A program made the position numbers and the translations under genes. The notes below the pieces were generated by a model. It worked only from the letters and a program-made list of their open reading frames with translations, was not told the origin of the DNA and searched no databases. This document shows, piece by piece, positions 36,313-43,870 of a DNA stretch of 64,000 nt; positions within the stretch are counted from its first letter, which is position 1; every line of letters begins with the position of its first letter. This stretch comes from Faecalibacter sp. LW9 (GTDB lineage: Bacteria; Bacteroidota; Bacteroidia; Flavobacteriales; Weeksellaceae): assembly GCF_034661295.1 (NCBI RefSeq), contig NZ_CP141062.1, forward strand, positions 3,038,001 to 3,102,000, in the 5' to 3' direction.

Positions 36313-37035
36313 TTAATCAATCTTTCTAATCACCCGATTATTCAATCGCTCTTGTTGTTTTTGCAACATTTCTTCCATAAATGCTTCATAACCTTCTTTC
36401 GAAATCACTTCTCCTTTGGTCGGCTTATTAATCTTCGCTTTATCGTTTATTTTGACTTCCAAGGCTTTTGTAATTTTTTGATGTCCTTGCGCATCCGTTT
36501 CTGTCAATTGAAGAATAACACCTGGTAATCCATTAAAACTAAACGGTCCACTTTTAAAGTTCAATTTTGGCGCAAACCAAGCTTCATAAATTAATTTACC
36601 ACGAGTAGCAGTGGCTAACTTTACATCATAACCTAAAAGTTTAGTCTTTTCTTTTTGTATCACCCAATTGTAAGTTGGCAAAGAATCGGTTACAATAAAA
36701 CTCTTACTTATCATATCTTTTAATTCAACAATTTCATTTGTAGAATAATTTAAATAATACGAATTTCTTGGTGGTAACATTGAACCTCCACCTCTTGCTT
36801 TATTTTGTTGATTGTTTAACTTTTCAATGGGTGAAAAAGTAGCTTCCGTTTTCGACGTGATTAAAGTGTATTCCCCTTTATTTTCATTAGTCGCTTTATA
36901 AAAATCTAACATCGAAGCCTTATCTGCTTTACTTAAATCAAACGCATATTCAAACTCATATTTAATTTCTAGTTTTTCTTGTGCAAATAGAAAGGCAGAA
37001 GATACCATTAAAATTGCGGTAAGTGTATTTTTCAT
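36313..37035 (-). CDS. GLPGLI family protein
   Basis: A 240-residue secreted protein with a signal peptide ending near residue 18 (FLFAQ). It shows LLGYDVKLATATRGKLIYEAW, then LNFKSGPFSFNGLPGVILQLTE, the family motif with Val in place of Leu, and the tail INKPTKGEVISKEGYEAF. It is 51 bases upstream of the 35530-36261 gene and 6 bases downstream of the 37042-37764 gene, so this part is an operon. Function unknown. Confidence 0.9.
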   Translation of the reverse strand: MKNTLTAILMVSSAFLFAQEKLEIKYEFEYAFDLSKADKASMLDFYKATNENKGEYTLITSKTEATFSPIEKLNNQQNKARGGGSMLPPRNSYYLNYSTNEIVELKDMISKSFIVTDSLPTYNWVIQKEKTKLLGYDVKLATATRGKLIYEAWFAPKLNFKSGPFSFNGLPGVILQLTETDAQGHQKITKALEVKINDKAKINKPTKGEVISKEGYEAFMEEMLQKQQERLNNRVIRKID

Positions 37036-37041
37036 TTTTTT

Positions 37042-37764
37042 TTAGTTTTTACTGATTCCTACATCTTCAGATAAACGACGCTCGTATTCCTTTTCGATCG
37101 CTTTAAATTCTTGTGCTGATATTTCTTTACCTTTGAATAAGGAATTTAAATTTTGATCATCTTTTAACTCAATGGATGTTGCATTCAGCGTAAAACGAGG
37201 TTCATCCTCCTCTTTATACGTAGAAACCACTTTTAAAACTAAACCGGGCAAATTCGTATAAGTAGATGGCCCAAATTTTGAAGGTAAGGCTGGAGCATAC
37301 CATACTTCTGTCTTCATTGCTTCAAAATTGATTATTGCTTTTTTGACTTCATACCCTAACATCATCCCTTTTTCTCGTGTTAATTCATAATGATGTGTCA
37401 CAATAGTATCCGTTACGATGTATTTTTTATGATTAACCTCCCACTCCCTTTTTGAAAGATTTTGATTGAAATCTAATAATAAATTTCGTGCGAAAATTCC
37501 ACTCGCATATACAACTTTCAAACCCTGCGAATTGTCAATGGGATCAATTTTTGAATAAAAACTTTGTTGATCTTTTATCTTTAATTCATAAAATGTTGGA
37601 CGAGCAAGCGCTTGTTTTAATTGTGCATCAATTTGGGCACCTCCAGAACCTTCAGATTTTGGAAAGGTTGGAATTGAAACTTGTTCGTATTGAATTGTAA
37701 TTCCGCTTTGGGCGAATGCAAATTGAAAGAGCAGTAAGAATGTAAAAGTTATATTTATTTTCAT
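37042..37764 (-). CDS. GLPGLI family protein, first gene of the cluster
   Basis: The 240-residue protein has a signal peptide to about residue 18 (FAFAQ), the segment MLGYEVKKAIINFEAMKTEVWYAP, and the motif TNLPGLVLKVV. Only eight bases separate its start codon from the left end of the IS1182-like remnant at 37773. Its native promoter has therefore been lost or replaced by the island, and the whole five-gene cluster may now depend on sequences inside the remnant. Confidence 0.88.
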   Translation of the reverse strand: MKINITFTFLLLFQFAFAQSGITIQYEQVSIPTFPKSEGSGGAQIDAQLKQALARPTFYELKIKDQQSFYSKIDPIDNSQGLKVVYASGIFARNLLLDFNQNLSKREWEVNHKKYIVTDTIVTHHYELTREKGMMLGYEVKKAIINFEAMKTEVWYAPALPSKFGPSTYTNLPGLVLKVVSTYKEEDEPRFTLNATSIELKDDQNLNSLFKGKEISAQEFKAIEKEYERRLSEDVGISKN

Positions 37765-37772
37765 CTATCCTT

Positions 37773-38638
37773 TGTGCTTGTTGCACAACTAGAATAACGT
37801 AAAATTTCTTAACTTGTTATCATGCAAGGCAAAAAAGAATTTACACCCCAATTATTTTACGATTTAAATTTAGATCGATTGGTACCTTTTGATAATTACT
37901 ACCGAACAATACAGCGAGAATTATCATTTGATTTTCTTTATCAAGCGACAGCTAAATATTATGGAAAAGAAGGTCAAAAAAGTATTGATCCTGTGGTCTT
38001 TTTCAAGATATTATTGGTGGGTTATCTCAACAACATCAACAGTGATCGGGCATTGATTCGCTACTGTAGCAATTGTTTAGATGTACGTTTATTTTTAGGC
38101 TATGATTTAAATGAAGATTTACCTTGGCACTCAACCATTAGCCGAACACGTCAATTATTAGGAGAAGAAGTTTTTTTAGAATTGTTTCGTCAAGTGTTAA
38201 GTCTTTGCGTTAAAAAAGGAATGGTTCAAGGTCGTCGTCAAGCGGTTGATAGTGCATTTATCAAGGCTAATGCCAGCATGGATAGTTTAGTTGAAAAAGA
38301 AGTGTTAGAGGATGCATCGGCTTATGTCAACGAATTAGAAGAAAATAGTGAATATAAAGTCACTTCAACACGTAAAAAGTTAGTTGAGCAACACCATAAT
38401 GCAAATTCCTGAAATTTACGCCTAAAAAGTCCAAATTACTAGCCCAAATCTGTGCCTTACCAAAGGTAAAGTATGCTATTTTTAAAATAGGTGAATTTGA
38501 CTTTAAAATCCGCTTTGTAGAACCACTTTATTTTTAACTCATTTGCATTTTAACCCAAAATAAACCTCGTTTAAAAAGGCTTAAACGAGGTCATATATGA
38601 TTTTATTTTGTTGAGTTTTGAGTTGTGCAACGGTTACC
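37773..38638. mobile_element. IS1182-like element remnant 1
   Basis: The left end TGTGCTTGTTGCACAACT and the right end AGTTGTGCAACGGTTACC form an imperfect inverted repeat sharing GTTGCACAACT. The same ends occur in the second remnant (47300-47792). The internal transposase gene is deleted in the middle, so the remnant cannot move alone. Together the two remnants bound the 10-kb accessory island. Confidence 0.8.
37822..38537 (+). pseudogene. IS1182-family transposase, internally deleted
   Basis: The first 196 residues are intact: MQGKKEFTPQLFYDLNLDRL, the DUF772-type N-terminal domain (SIDPVVFFKILLVGYLNNINSDRALIRYC, about 51-79) and the start of the catalytic domain (RRQAVDSAFIKANASMDSL, about 132-150, with the first Asp). 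After EQHHNANS the frame stops and resumes out of frame with FTPKKSKLLAQICALPK and FVEPLYF, the C-terminus. The central catalytic part is deleted, so the product cannot be active. Confidence 0.85.
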
Positions 38639-38741
38639 GATGTTATATGCAGTGCTTTTTTGTTCAGTGAGTTGTAAATATACAGGAGTAGGTGAGGGAA
38701 ATTTATTCTTTTTTGGCGGTGGGAAAATGAGGGAAGGGAAA

Positions 38742-38803
38742 AGCTCTTTTGCAGTCTTTGGTTATGCGGCTGGTGGAGCGGACTGCAAAAGAGCTTTTTC
38801 CTA
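38742..38803. repeat. Inverted repeat with 18-base arms
   Basis: AAAAGCTCTTTTGCAGTC and its exact reverse complement GACTGCAAAAGAGCTTTT flank about 25 bases. A related sequence, GCTCTTTTGCAAAATATGCGG, starts at 43488 near the other end of cassette 1. Both ends of the cassette therefore hold kindred structured DNA. Confidence 0.7.
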
Positions 38804-38965
38804 TGGTGCTGGTGTTGATGTTTATTTTTTCAGTTACATCGAGCGTATTATAAAGTAGGATGGAAGATTTATAAACTTCGGTGCGAGTTTTATAAAAACG
38901 GAAAAGAGTCTACCATGATAGCTTTTACAATATTATTTATTTTGCTGAGTGTTACCTTGAAAAAC
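38804..38965. other. Non-coding left part of cassette 1
   Basis: About 160 bases between the inverted repeat and the helix-turn-helix gene. Open frames here are short and do not resemble proteins. I see no promoter or RNA gene. Confidence 0.35.
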
Positions 38966-39295
38966 TCACCATACTACAAATGTTTTTTTCCATTTGGTAA
39001 TGGAGTTTCTGCTGATTCTGAAATGGTTTGCCAATTGACTATTGTTCAGATGGTGTTTTTTCTGATAATCCAAGATTTTAAAAATATCGGATTTGCTGTA
39101 AGAACGAAGCTTTTGGTTTTGAGACGGGTTTGCACCGAAGATTTTTTCATTGAGTATGATGACATCAGAAGCTGACAAATCTGCTTTCTCGATTATTTGG
39201 CTGCACATTTCTATTTTTTCGGGAAATTTCTTGGTAAGAATATCCAAATAAATGCGTTTGTAATTGGGTGTTGTTATTTGTACTTGCTTATCCAT
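38966..39295 (-). CDS. Helix-turn-helix protein, transposase-accessory type
   Basis: The 109-residue product ends in HHLNNSQLANHFRISRNSITKWKKTF, a helix-turn-helix of the IS3 OrfA/InsE type. The middle holds FPEKIEMCSQIIEKADLSASDVIILNEKIF. It starts within the last 22 bases of the broken gene at 39274-39689, overlapping in another frame. A role in regulating cassette genes or in a lost transposon is possible; function is not known. Confidence 0.6.
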   Translation of the reverse strand: MDKQVQITTPNYKRIYLDILTKKFPEKIEMCSQIIEKADLSASDVIILNEKIFGANPSQNQKLRSYSKSDIFKILDYQKKHHLNNSQLANHFRISRNSITKWKKTFVVW

Positions 39296-39689
39296 TTGTA
39301 TAAAGTTGTTTTTGGGATGTTATATCTTGCCATTACTTCATTTTTCGTCATTTCACCGGTCTCTATCTGTTCAATAATAAAGTCGATCACTTCTTTGGTG
39401 TAAATATTTTTACGGAACCTCGGAAGATTTGATTTTTGTTTCCTTTTTCTTTTCCGGCAGAAGGAGGAGCATATAAAATAAGATGTTGAGAATAAATTCT
39501 GAAAAAATCATACTCCAACAATTTGCACCAACGCAACAGGATTTCTGTATCTAAACTTTTATGTTTGTACATTTTTTCCAATTCTTCTTCTGTACAATTC
39601 AAAAAGTTACAGATGCGAGATAGTTCTATCCCGCTTTCTGTAACAAGTTGATTGAGTAAACTTCCGATATGGATTTCTTTGAAGTTCAT
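39274..39689 (-). pseudogene. Frameshifted DNA-binding protein of a flavobacterial pair
   Basis: The N-terminal part reads MNFKEIHIGSLLNQLVTESG and SRICNFLNCTEEELEKMYK, then YSQHLILYAPPS. The frame then goes wrong at an A run (T run 39433-39437 on the plus strand). Reading on with one base added gives LPRFRKNIYTKEVIDFI and NEVMARYNIPKTTLYKWI, a second helix-turn-helix. Without correction the product ends in FRGSVKIFTPKK. The real gene would stop at 39274 and overlap the following gene. Confidence 0.7.
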
Positions 39690-39702
39690 TTATTATCAAA
39701 CT

Positions 39703-40650
39703 TTAATTCTCAACAATTGTTAAATTATTGTATATTGAATTTGTTCCTGAAAGAGTTAGGTCAAAGGGCTTAGGTCCGTAAGGATTAAGATCTATCCATA
39801 ATGCTGGTCTAATGCTTTGTCCTGCTTCTAAGTAAACAATTGCTGTACAATTGGATCCTGCTTTTGCATTTCCTGTATTGTCGTTCCAAGCATACCTGCT
39901 ATCCGAAGGAAATGCATTGGCACACTTTACCGAATTTATTTCAACATTGCTTGCATTGTACACTCTCCAAATAGCTTCTATTTGGTTAGTATCAACAGGG
40001 TTTTCGTAACCATTCCATGCTCTGATAATACCGTCTGCTAAAGCAAAAGTAAAAGTAGCTGTAAAAGTTCCGGCTCTGTTTGCTGTGAAAATCCCGGTTG
40101 AGGCATCAAAACTCCCACCATCTGTGGTGGTAATATATTTCTGTGTCCAATTTGTGAGATAAGCAGAAGTTCTGTGTGGAGCTCCTGTAACATTACAATT
40201 GGAGCAACCATGTCCTCCTGTCTCATAAGCATAAGTATCACTATTTGTTTTGGTTGCAATAACAACAGTTTTTGCAGGGCTTTCTGTTAAAAGATTCACC
40301 CAATGTGTACCATTAGAATACTGTAGAGAAGAACCATTGTATCTTATGGCTCCTTTTTCTGCTTCAGTGGCGGTAAGATTTGTATCTCCTATTCCTAAAG
40401 CATTGTTGACAGAATTATTCCTGATATCTAGTTTTACCTTTGGTGCATTGGTACCTACTCCAATATCTCCCGTTGTATGTTTCACAATAAAGTCATCTGA
40501 TAACTGGTTTAAAGTAGCTCCTGTTTCAGGTGTATTCTTTTTAGAATCAATGTGAAATATTCCTTGAGGTTTTTCGGTATTGACACCAACCCCATTCTGA
40601 GCTTTTGATAATATTGATATGCTCAATAGTATTATAAAAATATATTTCAT
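39703..40650 (-). CDS. Secreted protein with C1q-like C-terminal domain (copy 1)
   Basis: A signal peptide (IILLSISILSKAQ) is followed by GVGVNTEKPQGIFHIDSKKN, which opens a family of surface proteins in flavobacteria; next comes GDIGVGTNAPKVKLDIRN, a short stalk, and a jelly-roll head (about residues 150-310) with FDASTGIFTANRAGTFTATFTFALADG, typical of C1q/TNF-like domains. Probably trimeric. It is the last and longest of three tandem paralogues, 10 bases from the next gene. Possible roles are adhesion or surface display. Confidence 0.75.
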   Translation of the reverse strand: MKYIFIILLSISILSKAQNGVGVNTEKPQGIFHIDSKKNTPETGATLNQLSDDFIVKHTTGDIGVGTNAPKVKLDIRNNSVNNALGIGDTNLTATEAEKGAIRYNGSSLQYSNGTHWVNLLTESPAKTVVIATKTNSDTYAYETGGHGCSNCNVTGAPHRTSAYLTNWTQKYITTTDGGSFDASTGIFTANRAGTFTATFTFALADGIIRAWNGYENPVDTNQIEAIWRVYNASNVEINSVKCANAFPSDSRYAWNDNTGNAKAGSNCTAIVYLEAGQSIRPALWIDLNPYGPKPFDLTLSGTNSIYNNLTIVEN

Positions 40651-40660
40651 ATTATTTAAA

Positions 40661-41488
40661 TTATAATTGTGTTATTGTTAAGGTATTAAGACTGCTATCG
40701 GCAGCTAAATTTCTTGCAGAACCAAAGTTGTGTCTGAATCCCGTACTGATGGTATTGCCTGTCTGAAGATAAAAGATAGCCGTACAATTATTCCCGGATG
40801 TGTTAGTAGCTGACCCGGTAGTATAGCCGGGATATGAATTAACACAACGAAACTGAGGAACTCCAGTTGTAGTGTTTGATTGTACAATCGTTTCTGTATA
40901 ACTGTTGTTTGGAATACTACCAGATTGTGTTGCAAGGTTCACAGAAACAATATATACACCGTCTCTAGGAGCTGTAAATACACCTGTAGTAGGGTCAAAA
41001 CTATCCGTTTGATCCGTATTTTCAACCCAATTTATAATGGTGGTTCCAGTGGTACCGCCAGAGTTTATGGATTGTGCTGTATTCTTTGTAGCATACACCA
41101 ATGCTTTATCAGGAACAACCGGCAAAAACACCCAACTGCTTCCGTTTGAATAGCTTAATCCCCAATTACTTCCACTTTCGTGATATTGTACGGCTCCTGC
41201 ACCAGCTGATGATGCCGACTGATTTGTAACACCGATACCAATGATATTTTCGTTTGATGCATTTCTAAGATCAACCTTAGTAATGGGAGCTATATTTCCT
41301 GCACCTAATTTCCCTTGAGAAGTAACGACCACGTCATCATTATTTCTATTATCTGCCGGAGCCGTTGCATTATTGGCAGCTGCATCTATATGTAATATTT
41401 GCTGAGGGTTGTCAGTGCCGATTCCTACTTGACTGAAAGTAATACCAGGAATCAGAATTGAAACCGCTATGGATATAAAGTATTTCAT
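40661..41488 (-). CDS. Secreted protein with C1q-like C-terminal domain (copy 2)
   Basis: The 275-residue protein has a signal peptide ending near ITFSQ, then VGIGTDNPQQILHIDAAANN, a stalk with a KVDLRNASNENIIGIGV segment, and the head FDPTTGVFTAPRDGVYIVSVNLATQSG. It ends in LAADSSLNTLTITQL, near the ends of copies 1 and 3. The head has two cysteines (FRCVNSYPG and GNNCTAIFY) that may form a disulfide. The lengths of the stalks differ between the copies. Confidence 0.75.
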   Translation of the reverse strand: MKYFISIAVSILIPGITFSQVGIGTDNPQQILHIDAAANNATAPADNRNNDDVVVTSQGKLGAGNIAPITKVDLRNASNENIIGIGVTNQSASSAGAGAVQYHESGSNWGLSYSNGSSWVFLPVVPDKALVYATKNTAQSINSGGTTGTTIINWVENTDQTDSFDPTTGVFTAPRDGVYIVSVNLATQSGSIPNNSYTETIVQSNTTTGVPQFRCVNSYPGYTTGSATNTSGNNCTAIFYLQTGNTISTGFRHNFGSARNLAADSSLNTLTITQL

Positions 41489-41498
41489 AATTTTTGTT

Positions 41499-42353
41499 TT
41501 ATTGTTCTACAATGGTAAGATTATTAAAACCAAAAAATGGATTGGTAACTGTTGTGGAAGAACGTAAACCTCTCCCTCCTGAAGTCGTATTATCTATTAG
41601 CTGTAAAAGCCGTGCATTTATCGTCTCACCTTCTTCAAGAAAAATACTGGAAACACAGTTTCCTGCAGATTGAGCTGGACGTGTTGATTTTCCATAGGTT
41701 TTCAGGCATTTTATAGCAACTGTATTTCCATTTTTAATGATTTGGGATTCAACGGAACTGTTTGCCAATATGGGCCCGTTTACAAAATTAAATGTAAAAC
41801 TTACAGTATATATCCCATCTCTTGGAGCGGTAAAGATTCCTGTAACGGGATCAAAGCTTGATGTTGGATCATACATTTCTTCCCAGCCGGTAACATTTTT
41901 CACTACATTGTAAGTGAATTTTTGTGTGTTGTTAGCTTCATTGATCCTCGCTACTATATTAGCCTTAGTAGGAACTGATGCTATGTTTTCCCACGTGATT
42001 CCGTTAGATACCTGTATTCGACCTCCTGATTGATCTATATAACGAATGGCCCCTGCTCCTGCATCTGAGGCTGATTTTGTCGTACCACTAATACCAATGG
42101 CATTATTCGTATCACTGGAAGCTCGCAAATCTAATCTTACTTTAGGTGAAATGGTTCCCAAACCTATATTTCCATCTTCTGTAATGACAAAATCATCTGA
42201 TTGTTCTGAATTGGAAGGAGTTCCTATAGCGGGATTATTCTTTGATCCGTCTATGTGGAACATTGCTTGCGGATTCTCTGTATTGATGCCGACTTGAGAA
42301 TAGAGCAATGTAGAACATGCCAATGCTCCGATAATTAAAATATTTTTTTTCAT
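41499..42353 (-). CDS. Secreted protein with C1q-like C-terminal domain (copy 3)
   Basis: The 284-residue product has a signal ending LACSTLLYSQ, then VGINTENPQAMFHIDGSKNN, a stalk with VRLDLRASSDTNNAIGIS, and a C1q-like head (FDPVTGIFTAPRDGIYTVSFTFNFVNG). It is the first gene of the tandem operon; the spacing to the second is 10 bases and the second to the third is 10. Cys pairs as in copy 2 (IKCLKTYG, AGNCVSSIF). Confidence 0.75.
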   Translation of the reverse strand: MKKNILIIGALACSTLLYSQVGINTENPQAMFHIDGSKNNPAIGTPSNSEQSDDFVITEDGNIGLGTISPKVRLDLRASSDTNNAIGISGTTKSASDAGAGAIRYIDQSGGRIQVSNGITWENIASVPTKANIVARINEANNTQKFTYNVVKNVTGWEEMYDPTSSFDPVTGIFTAPRDGIYTVSFTFNFVNGPILANSSVESQIIKNGNTVAIKCLKTYGKSTRPAQSAGNCVSSIFLEEGETINARLLQLIDNTTSGGRGLRSSTTVTNPFFGFNNLTIVEQ

Positions 42354-42412
42354 ACTGTTTCTTTGTTGGTTAATCGATAAAATTGAAAAGAATTTTTAGA
42401 AATGTAATTTTT

Positions 42413-42982
42413 TCAAACAGGAGGCGGTCTCACACTAAAACCAAAAGTTTTGGTGCTGACATATTCATTTTCTATATAAAAAACAATGTTTTTAAAAGGA
42501 AATTTTTTATTCAAGTTTAGTTTTCCTTCCGATAGGCAAGGCAGGATAGCCGCGCCATAAACCGGTGTTATAATACTGGAAGAATTATATTGTGCTAAAG
42601 AAAAGAAAATATTGTGTTTACGATTACCGGATATAATTTTATTTGTGGGTTCTTTTTTTTCGGTATTATCCTGGCTTGCTTTCTTCTTATTTTTTTTGGG
42701 AATGCTTTTTTGGGCAAGTAGATTAGGTTTCGAATTTGCAGAAACCGTACTATCAACTTTATTTTCATTGCCAAGAGTTTCATTATTGAAAATTGTTATA
42801 TTGTCATTTTCATCGGACTGTGATATAAAAGCATCGTCTTTTACAGTTAATACAGCTGAGTTTCCAACATATAACTGCGAAAATACAGGGCGTAAAAAAA
42901 GAAAAGCAAATACCAGCAGAATCTTTTGGGTAAGATTCTGACAAATGCTTTTACGCAAATCTTCGAATAATTTTTTTTTCAC
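42413..42982 (-). CDS. Secreted protein of unknown function
   Basis: The product (189 residues) has a hydrophobic stretch near residues 21-35 (ILLVFAFLFLRPVFS) after a basic start, so it is exported or anchored. A Lys-rich middle (IPKKNKKKASQDNTEKKEP) follows, and the protein ends in FGFSVRPPPV. No domain is recognised. It lies 60 bases upstream of the C1q-like operon and is likely co-transcribed. The proline-ended C-terminus is a feature shared in kind with the small proteins of the metal-receptor locus. Confidence 0.6.
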   Translation of the reverse strand: MKKKLFEDLRKSICQNLTQKILLVFAFLFLRPVFSQLYVGNSAVLTVKDDAFISQSDENDNITIFNNETLGNENKVDSTVSANSKPNLLAQKSIPKKNKKKASQDNTEKKEPTNKIISGNRKHNIFFSLAQYNSSSIITPVYGAAILPCLSEGKLNLNKKFPFKNIVFYIENEYVSTKTFGFSVRPPPV

Positions 42983-43081
42983 CTGTTGTATTTTCTCATC
43001 TTAAGATACATGAGTAAATAGCGACTATCTTACTTAAAAGTGTATATTTGTATTCATATTTTGTATAAAATAATACATTTT

Positions 43082-43444
43082 ATGAGTAAAATAGGATTCA
43101 ATATAAGAAAAATAAGGGAATCTAAAGGGTTCTCTCAGGATTACATGGCAAGTGTTCTAAACATTAGCCAGGCATCTTATGCAAGGTTAGAAAATGAAGA
43201 CACGAAGGTAACTGTGGATAGACTTTATAAGATAGCAGAAATATTGGATACTAATATTATAGATTTTTTTGATGCAGACAGAATGGTTATTCAAAATCAA
43301 ACCAATAATGAGGGAGCTTTTGGTAACGGATATGTTGAAAATCTTAACGTAGGAAATAAAAATGTTTACGAACAACTTTTAAAAAGTAAAGACGAACAAA
43401 TAGAACTTCTTACCAAGATGATAGATAAGCTTCTTAAAAAATAA
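43082..43444 (+). CDS. XRE-family transcriptional regulator
   Basis: A 120-residue protein starting at ATG 43082 (MSKIGFNIRKIRESKGFSQD). The helix-turn-helix domain covers residues 5-58: LNISQASYARLENEDTKVTVDRLYKIAE. A helical tail follows. The frame is open to an earlier ATG at 43040, but the TATATTTG box at 43042-43049 lies there, so the later start is preferred. It is divergent from the secreted protein genes and is likely their regulator. Confidence 0.82.
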   Translation: MSKIGFNIRKIRESKGFSQDYMASVLNISQASYARLENEDTKVTVDRLYKIAEILDTNIIDFFDADRMVIQNQTNNEGAFGNGYVENLNVGNKNVYEQLLKSKDEQIELLTKMIDKLLKK

Positions 43445-43668
43445 TTTTGATAGTATCATAAGATGATCTCAAAGCAATGGAAAATCAGCTCTTTTGCAAA
43501 ATATGCGGTTGGTTTAGCATTGGCGTTTTGCAAATGTGCTGATGAGCGTTGGGAAAAAGCGGCTGGAAAAAAGAATAAATTTTGGGTTGGGAAAGTTTTA
43601 GAATTTTGCGGATTAGTTTTAAATCTGTTCTGTTTTGAAAAACTTTGATTTTTGTAACCGCGCTGGCA

Positions 43669-43870
43669 GCATTGCATATAACGGGAAACGCATTGGCGAA
43701 GTGGCGGCTAAATTGAACAGAAAGTTCAATTTAGCAGTAACGTAGCCGATGTGTTTCCACAGAAGCTAAATTATTAAAAAAAAGCTGAATGTGGAACACA
43801 TTCGGCTGATAAAAAAGCACAAAAATTGAAGATTGCACTTACCCGCCATTTTGCCAATGCGATGTTAGCT
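43669..43870. repeat. attC-like site A
   Basis: About 200 bases that fold back on themselves. The outer arms are GCATTGCATATAAC (43669) and GTTAGCTG (43864-43871). The next arms are CGCATTGGC (43689-43697) and GCCAATGCG (43853-43861), then GAAG opposite TTTT, then TGGCGG (43702-43707) and CCGCCA (43843-43848). Inside are two more hairpins: GCTAAATTGAAC/GTTCAATTTAGC (43707-43735) and GCCGATGTGTTTCCACA with its partner (about 43750-43815). The crossover is predicted between G43864 and T43865. Confidence 0.6.

Larger units (their letters stand above)
38643..43864. mobile_element. Integron-like cassette 1 (multi-gene)
   Basis: The segment starts after the G of GTT at 38642 with TTATATGCAGTGC and ends with an attC-like repeat whose first arm is GCATTGCATATAAC (43669-43682). 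The two are reverse complements in 13 of 14 places, as expected if both come from one attC site. Further inside the ends, AAATTTATTCTTTTTT (38699-38714) and its reverse complement (43567-43582) also match. It carries DNA-binding proteins, three C1q-like secreted proteins, one more secreted protein and an XRE regulator. At 5.2 kb it is large for a cassette. Confidence 0.55.

Noticed and set aside
38625-39175. Two plus-strand frames at the left end of cassette 1
   Set aside because: One spans the IS end and the inverted repeat; the other is antisense to a helix-turn-helix gene. Neither resembles a protein.
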